From Psychrobacter ciconiae (GTDB taxonomy: Bacteria; Pseudomonadota; Gammaproteobacteria; Pseudomonadales; Moraxellaceae), in NCBI RefSeq assembly GCF_904846055.1, contig NZ_CAJGYV010000001.1, positions 1,550,001-1,614,000 of the forward strand: a stretch of 64,000 nt of DNA, read 5' to 3'. Every line of letters begins with the position of its first letter. The first letter of the stretch is position 1. The notes under the pieces were generated by a model. That model saw only the letters and a program-made list of their open reading frames with translations. It did no database searches and was not told the origin of the DNA. This document shows positions 8,850 to 17,008 of this stretch, one piece after another. The translations under genes and the position numbers were made by a program.

Positions 8850-10520
8850 TTGAGCAGGTTAGCAAAGAAAAAAAAGCAAAAAAAAGCCCTGCCAAAGATT
8901 GAGCTGGTGACGGACATCAGCTTTCGGCGCGGCGCGGTAGAAGCCGTACCGCTTGGCACATCAAAAGCCGTTGAAACCATGTTCCGTAACGCGCTGCGAA
9001 CGGAGCTTGATTTGATTGCCTTAGCTGCCACCAAAGCCAACATTATGATTTCGCTAAATGGCATCATCATCTCGGCGCTGATGATTTCAGGGGCGTTTAT
9101 TTTTGTGTCCTCAGCGGCGTTTTTAATTCCGGCGGGCATGTTTATGTTTACCGCTGCCGCTTCCATCTTTTTCGCCATTCTTGCCGCGGCTCCTGAAAAG
9201 GCGAACTATTTTGCTGGATTTTTTGCTTGGGGACGGGCATGGGTTAAAAAAGAAGCCACAAGGCAGGATTTGGCGACCTATTTGTACAAAGCCAATCAGT
9301 TTGGCGGCGGTGATAAGGTCAACTTGCTGATAAATAAAGACCGGATGCAGCTGTCGCGCGAGGAATATTGGTGGCAAATGCAAGAGCTGATGCGCGACCG
9401 CGACGAAACGTATCATGCGATGAGCGACCAGCTGTATTGGCTTGGGCAGATTGCCGCGCGCAATTTTAAGATGCTCAGTATCTCCTACTCCTTTTTTCGT
9501 TGGGGAATGCTCATTTCGGTGCTGACCTCCATTATTTTAAAAGCTTTGGTGGTGGTTTATCCTACCGCGCTTGGTCAGACGCCAAGTGTGCCATTATCTG
9601 CCACCGGAATGGGAACGCTGACCGACGTTTATGAGCCATCCGCCGTTCAGCAGTTGCCTGATGGTCGCGTGCTTGTGGTTGAAGACGAAGAGCATCGCGC
9701 GATGAACCTGCTAACCGTTGAGCCTGATGGCAGTTTGGTTGAAAATCAGGTCGCAAGCTTGCAGATGACGCGCGGTTTTGGTCGTAAGCTTAACGACTTA
9801 GAAGGGCTAAGCGCTGATGATAAAGGCTTTATTTATGCCATCACCTCGCATTCCGCCGACTCCAATGGTCACCGTGACCCAACCCGTGAGCAGCTGCTGC
9901 GCTTTCGAGTCAATGGCAATATGCCCTCTGAGATTACCGAAGTTACGAGCCTTCGCGATGATTTAGCAAATTCAAGCTCCCTGCAAGCTGCCTTTCAGAA
10001 AATGCTAAATACCACCATCGATTTTAAAGACTTGGACATTGAAGGTCTTGCTTTTGATAATGACAGCGGCAATTTGATGCTTGGACTGCGAGCGCCGTTG
10101 GCGGGCAATCGCTCAATCATCATCCCGATTGTCAATACGGATGCCATGTTTTCACAAAAAGTACCGCCGCAGTTTGGCACGCCCATCTTTTTGGACTTAG
10201 ATGGCGGCGGCATTCGCTCCTTGTATTTTGATGCGGTGCTCAGCCAGTTTGTCATTGCCAACGAAATCACCAACGCTGATGGCGACAAAAAAGCGCAGAT
10301 TTGGACGTGGTCGGGGGATATTGATGACAAACCAGTTAAAATTCATGCCCCTGAGCTTGATGAGCTCAAAAACATCGAAGCGGTTGACTCCATCACCGCC
10401 AATGGCACTATAAAAATGATTTTTATGGCGGATGAAGGCGATGCCAAAAAAGGTATTCATGCGCGCTATGTGATGCTTGATTATAAAAACATTTTGCCGA
10501 ATACCAAAGCTAAGCGCTAA
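8850..10520 (+). CDS. Fusion of a PycTM-like (DUF5706) membrane module to a DUF3616-type periplasmic domain
   Basis: 556 residues from a TTG at 8850. Residues about 44-236 resemble the Pycsar effector membrane domain: FRNALRTELDLIALAATKAN, then two adjacent helices (about 63-83 and 87-113), a cytosolic stretch with EEYWWQMQELMRDRDETYHA and LYWLGQIAARNFKML, and a third helix (about 212-236). Three helices would place residues 255-550 in the periplasm. That part resembles DUF3616: YEPSAVQQLPDG, DLEGLS, ITSHSADSNG, LGLRAPLAG, FLDLDGGGIRSL. It closely matches the next gene product. No nucleotide cyclase is adjacent, so I do not call a Pycsar system. The start is uncertain: ATG at 8837 lies in another frame ahead of two A8 runs. 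Both domain calls rest on recalled family features. Function is unknown. Confidence 0.75.
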   Translation: MSRLAKKKKQKKALPKIELVTDISFRRGAVEAVPLGTSKAVETMFRNALRTELDLIALAATKANIMISLNGIIISALMISGAFIFVSSAAFLIPAGMFMFTAAASIFFAILAAAPEKANYFAGFFAWGRAWVKKEATRQDLATYLYKANQFGGGDKVNLLINKDRMQLSREEYWWQMQELMRDRDETYHAMSDQLYWLGQIAARNFKMLSISYSFFRWGMLISVLTSIILKALVVVYPTALGQTPSVPLSATGMGTLTDVYEPSAVQQLPDGRVLVVEDEEHRAMNLLTVEPDGSLVENQVASLQMTRGFGRKLNDLEGLSADDKGFIYAITSHSADSNGHRDPTREQLLRFRVNGNMPSEITEVTSLRDDLANSSSLQAAFQKMLNTTIDFKDLDIEGLAFDNDSGNLMLGLRAPLAGNRSIIIPIVNTDAMFSQKVPPQFGTPIFLDLDGGGIRSLYFDAVLSQFVIANEITNADGDKKAQIWTWSGDIDDKPVKIHAPELDELKNIEAVDSITANGTIKMIFMADEGDAKKGIHARYVMLDYKNILPNTKAKR

Positions 10521-10534
10521 TGAGAATCATTATG
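10516..10534 (+). promoter_or_regulatory. Fur-box-like operator upstream of the second DUF3616 gene
   Basis: The 19 bases from 10516 match the classical Fur consensus at 16 positions, including the central GA-AATCATTAT. The site begins inside the end of the preceding gene. A TAAAAT at 10548-10553 would put a -35 at about 10525-10530, inside the box, the expected place for repression by iron-loaded Fur. A second possible -10, TATAAT, is at 10577-10582. Confidence 0.6.
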
Positions 10535-10613
10535 TTACAACATGTAGTAAAATTAAAAAAAATGGCGATAAGCCTTTATAATATATGATTATATTAAGTC
10601 AAAAGAGTTTCTT

Positions 10614-11678
10614 ATGAGCCAGTCAAAAGCCCCCAACACTGCGCGCATCACTTGGGGAGCAGTTGCCCTTATCGGTGGCGCTGTTGTCCTAAAGTCCGTT
10701 TTTGGGCTTGGTGCAAGTCCGATAGCTAATGCCGCCGAACCTGTAAAAGCTGCGGCAAAAGCGCAAGCGTCCAGCGTTGACATTCGCACCTTTGAAAATA
10801 TTTACGAGCCTTCTGCGGTGTTTCAATTGCCGGACGGCAAAATTTTGGTCGTTGAAGACGAAATTGCAAGCGCCATGAGTCTTTTAACCATCACGCCTGA
10901 TGGCAGATTGCTTGAAGACAAAGCTGCCAACCAAAAGCTGATTAAAAGCTTTGGGCAAAAACTTGATGACTTAGAAAACCTTGCCGGTGACAATCACGGT
11001 CGCATTTTTGCTTCAACCTCGCATTCCTCCGACAAAAAAGGCAACCGCGATCCCAACCGAGAGCAGTTGTTGCGATTTACGGTCAAAAATGGTCAGGCTC
11101 AAAATATCGCTCGCGTCACCAGCCTTCGGGATGATCTGCGCGGTGATCAAACTTTGGTCGATGCCATCAAAGCCAAATCTGGACAAGCGCCGCATTTTTC
11201 AGATTTAAACATTGAAGGCATGGCGTATTTACCCAAAGACAATTCGCTACTGCTCGGGCTTCGAGCGCCGATGGCAGGTGAATTGTCTATCGTTGTGCCG
11301 ATTACCAATATCGATGCGATGTTTGATAAAAAAGCCAAGCCTGTTTTTGGCGCGCCTATCTTTTTGGATTTAGGTGGTGGCGGTATCCGCTCCTTGCATT
11401 TTGATGAGCGCCTAAATACCTTTATCATTGCCAATGAAATCGCGGGCAGTAATGGCAAAGACGTGTCGCAAATCTGGTCATGGAGTGGTAAAGCGACTGA
11501 AGCGCCCAAAAAAGTAGACATCAAGCAGCTGCATCAACTCAAAAATATCGAAGCCATTGACGATTTGGTCATCAATGGTCAAAAAAAGCTGGTATTTATG
11601 GCGGATGAAGGCGTTGAGAAAAAAGATATTCCAGCAAAATATATGATGGTTGATTATGAGCAGTTTTTGCAAAAATAA
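10614..11678 (+). CDS. DUF3616-type exported protein, paralogue of the preceding gene's C-terminal half
   Basis: 354 residues. A hydrophobic segment at residues 13-35 followed by ANAAEP suggests a signal peptide (possible cleavage after ANA) or a membrane anchor. Residues about 62-354 align throughout with residues 258-550 of the upstream fusion protein: YEPSAVFQLPDGKILVVEDE, DLENLA, STSHSSDKKGNRDPNREQLL, LGLRAPMAGE, FLDLGGGGIRSL, FMADEG. The pattern of repeated short strands suggests a beta-propeller, an inference. It was probably produced by tandem duplication. A Fur-box match lies about 80 bp upstream, suggesting induction in low iron. No enzymatic role is assigned. Confidence 0.75.
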   Translation: MSQSKAPNTARITWGAVALIGGAVVLKSVFGLGASPIANAAEPVKAAAKAQASSVDIRTFENIYEPSAVFQLPDGKILVVEDEIASAMSLLTITPDGRLLEDKAANQKLIKSFGQKLDDLENLAGDNHGRIFASTSHSSDKKGNRDPNREQLLRFTVKNGQAQNIARVTSLRDDLRGDQTLVDAIKAKSGQAPHFSDLNIEGMAYLPKDNSLLLGLRAPMAGELSIVVPITNIDAMFDKKAKPVFGAPIFLDLGGGGIRSLHFDERLNTFIIANEIAGSNGKDVSQIWSWSGKATEAPKKVDIKQLHQLKNIEAIDDLVINGQKKLVFMADEGVEKKDIPAKYMMVDYEQFLQK

Positions 11679-11749
11679 TTCCGCTCTTAATTTAACCTTT
11701 TAAATGCGGTTTAAAAAACTTTTCTTAAAATAACATCAAGGATGCGGCG

Positions 11750-12406
11750 ATGACAGCTCTACAACAGGCATTAACGGTGGGCAAAGTGATTTGCGTGGGT
11801 CGCAATTATGCCGCTCATGCGCGTGAGCTTGGCAATGACGTTCCTAAATCGCCGCTTTTGTTCATGAAGCCGGCATCGTGCGTGACTTATCTGAATCAAC
11901 ATGAGGTCGGCACAATTCATCTTCCTGATGCCGATAAGTTTGGCGACACCCATTACGAAGCTGAGCTTTGTATTCAGTTATCCGGCGATTTAAAAAACGC
12001 CACGGCTGCTGAGGCAAAAGCTGCCATTGGCGGCGTGACTTTAGGGCTTGATTTGACGCTGCGCGAGCTGCAAAGCCAGCTTAAAGACAAAGGTCAGCCT
12101 TGGGAGCGTGCCAAATGCTTTGATGGCGCTTGCGTGCTGGGCGATTGGGTTGAGCCGCAGGTGTTTGGCGATTTTACCGACGTTCATTATCAGTTATTTA
12201 TCAATGATGAAAAAGTCCAAGATGGGGACAGCAGTTTGATGCTGTTTCCTGTGCTTGAGCTTTTGGTTGAGATTAGCCACGCCTTTAGCTTGCAGGCGGG
12301 GGACGTCATTATGACGGGAACGCCAAGCGGTGTTGGTAAGTTGGCTTGCGGCGATAAGCTTGTTTTAGTCCTTAATGAGTATTCTTGGCACGCTTGCGTT
12401 CAATAA
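11750..12406 (+). CDS. Fumarylacetoacetate hydrolase family protein (YcgM-like acylpyruvase)
   Basis: 218 residues, the compact length of YcgM-type members, with AAGGA upstream of the ATG. These metal-dependent cytosolic enzymes hydrolyse or decarboxylate 2,4-dioxo acids such as acylpyruvates. Motifs: CVGRNYAAHARELGN at the N-terminus, FMKPASC, the metal-ligand stretch HYEAELCIQL, the GVTLGLDLTLRELQ segment, and the C-terminal GDVIMTGTPSGVG. The exact substrate is not determinable. It is an isolated gene 71 bp after the DUF3616 gene. Confidence 0.88.
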   Translation: MTALQQALTVGKVICVGRNYAAHARELGNDVPKSPLLFMKPASCVTYLNQHEVGTIHLPDADKFGDTHYEAELCIQLSGDLKNATAAEAKAAIGGVTLGLDLTLRELQSQLKDKGQPWERAKCFDGACVLGDWVEPQVFGDFTDVHYQLFINDEKVQDGDSSLMLFPVLELLVEISHAFSLQAGDVIMTGTPSGVGKLACGDKLVLVLNEYSWHACVQ

Positions 12407-12561
12407 CAATTTTTTAATCGTCATTTATCAAAGCTAATACCTTATTATCCAACCCAGTATCTTAAAAAATGGTAATAACTACAACATATTACTTTTGTTT
12501 GTGGGCAATTGTGGCTAGTATGAAAGCGATATTTTTATTGTGATTCTATTGTGACCTTGCT

Positions 12562-14040
12562 ATGCCCAATGTTGATAAGACTTATCCGCTACTTGCCATC
12601 GATAATGATGACAGGCTTGACCCACTTGCTAAGTCCGGCTATCCACCGGATAACGTTGAGGTTGAGCTTTATGAGGCACTGGCTGAACTTGATGATTTAG
12701 ATGACAGCACGCTTGGTGATATTGATGAGCAAAATCTGTTACCACTGGCTGCTCGCGAGCCGGTCACCATTGCCGATGCGATGGATGGGGTGACTAAGCT
12801 TGCAACCATGGGCGTGGTTGAAATTACCGACATTGTCGAGGCGATGCACCGCGAGATTTTGCTGCGACCGCTTGGGCGTTTTACCCCAAAGCATCTAAAC
12901 CGGTGGCAGCGCGGTCTGACCGCAAGGATTTATGGCAGCGTTCGTCAAACTGCCAATTTTGTCGGCGACCATTTAGCAAATGGTCTCAATATTTATCATA
13001 GTATTGTTAACCAAAACAACCGTCAGCCCTTGCCAAGGCGTTTAAAGCTGTTGGTCAAGGTGCTCAACGGCGTGATGGGCGACCACTTGGTTACCCATGA
13101 CAATCCGCTTGCGGTTCCGATGATGCTTTATGACCGCTTCGGTCAAGTTCCGACTTGTCAGCGCCGTGACTGCCTATCGGGGCGGGTGGTCATCTTATGC
13201 CACGGGCTTTGCATGAGCCATTTAAGCTGGCATCCTAACAAAAAAATCGGGCTGGGCTTCAAGCTTGAAACCAGCTTACCGGACACCACGGTGCTTTATC
13301 TTGATTATAATTCCGGTCGGCGCATTTCCATCAATGGTCGCGATTTGTCGTTTTTGCTTGACGATTTGCTTAAAAACCATCCTAACATCAGCCAGATTGA
13401 CTTAGTCGGTCACAGCATGGGCGGTCTAGTGGCAAGAAGTGCGCTGTTTTACGGCACGGTTCAGCGTTTAGACTGGATTGATCGGGTGGGCAATTTGGTG
13501 ACGCTCGGCTCACCGCATCACGGCGCAAGCCTTGAAAGAATTGGTCATTTTGTCCAAGATATCATTAGCAAATTGCCGTTTGCAGGGTCACTTGCCAAGC
13601 TTGGCGACCTACGCAGCGCCGGCATTATTGATTTGCGTCACGGCAGCGTTCGCGATGAGGATTGGCAGTCGCTTGATGGTCGTGACGTCTTGCCGCAAGC
13701 GTTTCGCCATCCGGCGCGGCTGCCATTTCACGTTCGCGGCTATTTGGTCGCCGCAACTTTGGTTGAGGGGCACTACGATTCTAAAGCCACCAGTTTGCTT
13801 GGTGATGGCTTGGTCAATATCGCCTCGGCGCTTGGCGAGGACAGCGACACCCACACGCTACTTGTTCCTGAGCAGCACAAAGCGATTTTTTATGGCGTCA
13901 GTCATTACAATTTGTTGTATAACGACCGCGTTCATCAGCAAATTATTCAGTGGCTGATTGCTAATGGTCAAGATGCGTTTGCTCAATCCCCACAGCTTTG
14001 CGTTCATTCTTATCCCAATGATTTAAGTGTAGTGATTTAA
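12562..14040 (+). CDS. Alpha/beta hydrolase, triacylglycerol-lipase or PGAP1-like
   Basis: 492 residues. About 200 acidic and helical residues come first, followed by an alpha/beta-hydrolase domain. The oxyanion region is VVILCHGLCMSHLSW, the nucleophile elbow is GHSMGG with Ser about residue 285, and GSPHHGA follows. A late histidine in VSHYNLLYN is a candidate for the triad. No signal peptide is seen, so it is probably cytosolic or peripheral. Similar Moraxellaceae proteins are annotated only as lipase-like hydrolases; substrate unknown. It is single-gene, with no clear ribosome site before the ATG. Confidence 0.82.
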   Translation: MPNVDKTYPLLAIDNDDRLDPLAKSGYPPDNVEVELYEALAELDDLDDSTLGDIDEQNLLPLAAREPVTIADAMDGVTKLATMGVVEITDIVEAMHREILLRPLGRFTPKHLNRWQRGLTARIYGSVRQTANFVGDHLANGLNIYHSIVNQNNRQPLPRRLKLLVKVLNGVMGDHLVTHDNPLAVPMMLYDRFGQVPTCQRRDCLSGRVVILCHGLCMSHLSWHPNKKIGLGFKLETSLPDTTVLYLDYNSGRRISINGRDLSFLLDDLLKNHPNISQIDLVGHSMGGLVARSALFYGTVQRLDWIDRVGNLVTLGSPHHGASLERIGHFVQDIISKLPFAGSLAKLGDLRSAGIIDLRHGSVRDEDWQSLDGRDVLPQAFRHPARLPFHVRGYLVAATLVEGHYDSKATSLLGDGLVNIASALGEDSDTHTLLVPEQHKAIFYGVSHYNLLYNDRVHQQIIQWLIANGQDAFAQSPQLCVHSYPNDLSVVI

Positions 14041-14064
14041 AGCTTTTAAATGGCGGATAAAAAA

Positions 14065-14088
14065 GGCAAGCCATGGGTATGGCTTACC
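14065..14088 (+). terminator. Hairpin after the alpha/beta hydrolase gene
   Basis: AAGCCAT and ATGGCTT pair around GGGT, with further GG/CC pairs outside. The following T-run is short (CTTTTACT), so this is a moderate terminator candidate. Confidence 0.5.
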
Positions 14089-14232
14089 ACTTTTACTAGG
14101 AAGTATAAAAATGTTACTTATGTTTAGTATGTCACAAGATAATAAATAACTCGTTGTGTAAGTAGACTGGTGAGGATATAAAAACTACCAAAAATATATA
14201 GTTTTGTAATTTAAACAAATTATTTTTTACTA

Positions 14233-14421
14233 TCAGCTAAATAAAAAAGCAAGCCAAATAAAATAACCTCTGAGTATTCCAATTGGAAAAAGAACTATAT
14301 CAAGTATAAGCCATCCAATTCTATCATTTGAGGCATCATAAATAAGAGCAGTTATGAGTGATAAAGGCAAGCTAAAATACAATACTATAAGAGCTTTTTC
14401 ACCTCCTGATGTTTCTTTCAT
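14233..14421 (-). CDS. Small two-helix membrane protein, unknown
   Basis: 62 residues with two hydrophobic stretches (about residues 9-28 and 34-58) and a short polar N-terminus. AGGA lies 7 bases before the ATG on the minus strand, which supports a real gene. The surrounding DNA from about 14090 to 14572 is clearly more AT-rich than its neighbours, which suggests recent acquisition or a decayed region. I do not recognise a family. Confidence 0.5.
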   Translation of the reverse strand: MKETSGGEKALIVLYFSLPLSLITALIYDASNDRIGWLILDIVLFPIGILRGYFIWLAFLFS

Positions 14422-14572
14422 TATACTTTCCTACAAGATTAATAAAAATTTGTAGACAATATTAACAATTATCTACAAATCTTTCAATACAAGACGGAAT
14501 ATCATTATAATACTAAAATTCAAATACCTATTAAGTAAGCGTCAATAAGAGGAGGCTTAATTTTACTTATTA

Positions 14573-15514
14573 CTAATCAGCAAACAAGTTTTCAATATCG
14601 CTTCTATCAAACGGATAAACCGCCCCACAAAAGCCGCAATCCATCTCAAATTTGCCGTTTTGCTCGTCCAAAATATCGAGCATCTCATTTTCACCGATTT
14701 GTAAAATGGCGCTGTTGCATTTGTCTTTGGAGCAGGTGCAGCCAAATTCAAGCGCCACCGCGTCTGGTAACACCACCTCTTCTTCATTGTAAAGCCGGTA
14801 CAAAAGCTCAGTTGGCGGCAAATTGATCAGCTCATCGGCTTTGATGGTACTGGTGAGTACCGTTAATCGCGGCCACAAATCGCTATCGACTTTTTCGGCT
14901 TCTTCGTCATCGCGGCGCGGTAACAATTGCACCAAAATACCGCCGGCTTGCAACCCATCGCTTGCCAAGTTAATCAGCGTTGGAATCTGAGCGGATTGCT
15001 TTTGATAATGCGCCAAGCAATCTGCCAAATTATCATGACTACGCTCAACAATGCCTTGATAAGCCTCACCGTTTTTGGGCTGAATGTTGATAAACAGCAC
15101 GCCTTGACCAACCGCGCCAAGCTCAGCAAAGGCGTCATTGGCGGAAGTCATGTTATCCCAAGCTTGCTGCTGCTCGTCGGTTTCGGCTTTAAAGCTGGCA
15201 AGCGCTCTGATGATACCGTCGCGGTCGCATTCCGCCATTGCCCAGTTGAGCAGGCTGTCGCTGTCGGAGGACTGCAATTGAATGGACAGCGTGCCGTCAA
15301 TTTTTAGCGTTCCGATTAACAAACTTGCCGCACTCAGCATCTCACCAAGCAAGCACTTGAGCGCTTCTGGGTACGGCTTTTGGGCGATGATACTGGCGTA
15401 GCTTTTGGCTAAATGCACCACATCGCCGCGAACAGGGGAGTGCTCAATAAAAAAGCGTTGGCGAACGTCTTGATGGGTTAAGCTTGCATTTGGAGTGATT
15501 GAGGTATCAGTCAT
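14573..15514 (-). CDS. hslO: Redox-activated chaperone Hsp33 (HslO)
   Basis: 313 residues. Hsp33 is a cytosolic holdase chaperone switched on by oxidation of its zinc-bound cysteines. The four zinc ligands are visible at the C-terminus as a CXC pair (about residues 259 and 261) and a CXXC pair (about 293 and 296). The N-terminal phrase LLGEMLSAASLLIGTLK is typical. The usual hslR partner is not adjacent. It diverges from gltI across a gap of about 346 bp. Confidence 0.95.
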   Translation of the reverse strand: MTDTSITPNASLTHQDVRQRFFIEHSPVRGDVVHLAKSYASIIAQKPYPEALKCLLGEMLSAASLLIGTLKIDGTLSIQLQSSDSDSLLNWAMAECDRDGIIRALASFKAETDEQQQAWDNMTSANDAFAELGAVGQGVLFINIQPKNGEAYQGIVERSHDNLADCLAHYQKQSAQIPTLINLASDGLQAGGILVQLLPRRDDEEAEKVDSDLWPRLTVLTSTIKADELINLPPTELLYRLYNEEEVVLPDAVALEFGCTCSKDKCNSAILQIGENEMLDILDEQNGKFEMDCGFCGAVYPFDRSDIENLFAD

Positions 15515-15788
15515 AAATAAGTCGTCACTGAGATTTAAGGAATGGTTTATTTAATGGGGGCGTTTTGCGAGTTATCAAATGGCATCGATAACCGAATTGG
15601 AATTGCCCATAAGCCAGAAGTTTTAGGGGTGATTACTGATGAAAATTATTCTTCATTTTCACAACAATAGTAACAAAAACCAGTATCTCAAAGAGTTTAT
15701 TTAAGGTAGAGTAACATTAAGTTGCACTTAGATTGGTTATTGACAGCAAACCTAGGATTGAGCGGTCGTTAAAGCCGTTCATCGGGGG

Positions 15789-15812
15789 CTAAAGTTACTG
15801 ACTTTAGAGTCA
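15789..15812 (+). promoter_or_regulatory. Overlapping hairpins in the gltI leader
   Basis: CTAAAGT/ACTTTAG (15789-15807) and TGACT/AGTCA (15799-15812) are perfect inverted repeats that share bases, so they are mutually exclusive if transcribed. They end about 48 bp before the gltI start. The rest of 15515-15860 has a TTGACA at 15738-15743 but no convincing partner -10. Confidence 0.35.
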
Positions 15813-15860
15813 TTGACTATCGTTTTTTGGAATTTGACCGTTGATAAAAGGACGTATCTT

Positions 15861-16856
15861 ATGACTTATGCTTTTTTAAAACCGCTTAGTCTGGCAGCTG
15901 CAATGGCGCTGCTGCTTACAGGTTGTAATAACAGCAACCAAACCAATACCGATGCCACGGGCGACGCTGATGGCGCGACCATGTCTGGTGATATGGGCGG
16001 AACGCTACAAAAAATTAAAGATTCAGGAACGATTGTGGTCGGTTACCGCGATTCCTCCATTCCGTTTTCTTATATCGCTGACGACCCAAAGCAGCCGATG
16101 GGCTATGCTCATGACTTAGAAATGAAAGTCGTCGAGGCGGTCAAGCAAAAGCTAAATATGCCAAACTTGAACGTTCGTTATAACCTGATTACCTCGCAAA
16201 CTAGAATTCCTTTGGTTCAAAACGGCACGGTTGACTTTGAGTGCGGCTCAACCACCAACAACGAAGAGCGCCAAAAGCAAGTGGCATTTTCTAACGGCTT
16301 TTTTGAAATTGGCACGCGCCTTTTGACCAAAAAAGACTCTGGGATTAAAGACTTTGCCGATTTAAAAGGCAAAACACTGGTTACCACCGCCGGAACGACC
16401 TCTGAGCGTTATATTCGCAAATTTAACGACGACAATAAAATGAACATCAATATCATCTCTGCCAAAGACCACGGCGAGGGCTTTTTGATGTTAGAGAGCG
16501 GTCGCGCCGATGCCTTTATGATGGATGACGTGTTACTGGCAGGCGAAAAAGCCAAAGCCAAAAACCCAGACGACTGGGTCATTGTTGGCGAGCCGCAATC
16601 GTTTGAGATTTACGGCTGTATGATGCGAAAAGGCGATCCTGAATTTAAGGAAGTCGTTGATGAAGCCCTTGCCAATACCTTTAGCTCAGGGGAAATCAAC
16701 GACATTTATAACAAGTGGTTCTTAAGCCCCATTCCGCCCAAAAATGTCAACTTAAACTTTGAGATGTCAGATAACTTAAAAGCGCTGCTTGCCGACCCGC
16801 ATGACGGCACTCAGCCAAAAAATACCGCCCCCGCGCCGGCTGCTCCCGCTTCTTGA
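15861..16856 (+). CDS. gltI: Glutamate/aspartate-binding lipoprotein GltI
   Basis: 331 residues from the ATG at 15861 (AAAGGA upstream); an upstream in-frame start at 15813 lacks a ribosome site. The signal sequence ends in lipobox LTGC, unlike soluble E. coli GltI. It is the periplasmic receptor of the glutamate/aspartate importer. Strong GltI phrases: VGYRDSSIPFSY, LITSQTRIPLVQNG, DFECGSTTNNEERQKQ, ISAKDHGEGF, ESGRADAFMMDD, and LSPIPPKNVNLNFE. A C-terminal Pro/Ala tail follows. It heads the gltIJKL cluster. Confidence 0.95.
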   Translation: MTYAFLKPLSLAAAMALLLTGCNNSNQTNTDATGDADGATMSGDMGGTLQKIKDSGTIVVGYRDSSIPFSYIADDPKQPMGYAHDLEMKVVEAVKQKLNMPNLNVRYNLITSQTRIPLVQNGTVDFECGSTTNNEERQKQVAFSNGFFEIGTRLLTKKDSGIKDFADLKGKTLVTTAGTTSERYIRKFNDDNKMNINIISAKDHGEGFLMLESGRADAFMMDDVLLAGEKAKAKNPDDWVIVGEPQSFEIYGCMMRKGDPEFKEVVDEALANTFSSGEINDIYNKWFLSPIPPKNVNLNFEMSDNLKALLADPHDGTQPKNTAPAPAAPAS

Positions 16857-16909
16857 TGTCTTAATATTAGGACAAAGTCAGCGGTAACTTAGCAGTTCAG
16901 TTTAAAACC

Positions 16910-16934
16910 ACTTGCGCGCCTTAGGCGCGTAAGT
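16910..16934 (+). terminator. GC-rich intra-operon hairpin between gltI and gltJ
   Basis: ACTTGCGCGCC and GGCGCGTAAGT pair (one G-T) around a TTA loop. There is no following T-run, so it is more likely an mRNA-stabilising or partial attenuating structure that favours gltI over the membrane genes. Confidence 0.55.
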
Positions 16935-17008
16935 GCCTTAAGGACAAGGAAAAAAACTAAAACAAGAAAAATAAGTAAAGAAAAAAGCGCTATCAGGGAG
17001 GGTAAATT

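Noticed and set aside
8783-9178. A 131-codon antisense open frame over the fusion gene
   Set aside because: It lies opposite a clear gene, has low-complexity translation and no ribosome site; it is a composition shadow.
8850-10520. A complete Pycsar anti-phage system
   Set aside because: No uridylate or cytidylate cyclase gene is adjacent and the neighbours are importer and metabolic genes, so only the membrane-domain resemblance is claimed.
15515-15788. A standard promoter from TTGACA at 15738-15743
   Set aside because: No -10 at 16-18 bases; kept only as a remark in the leader annotation.
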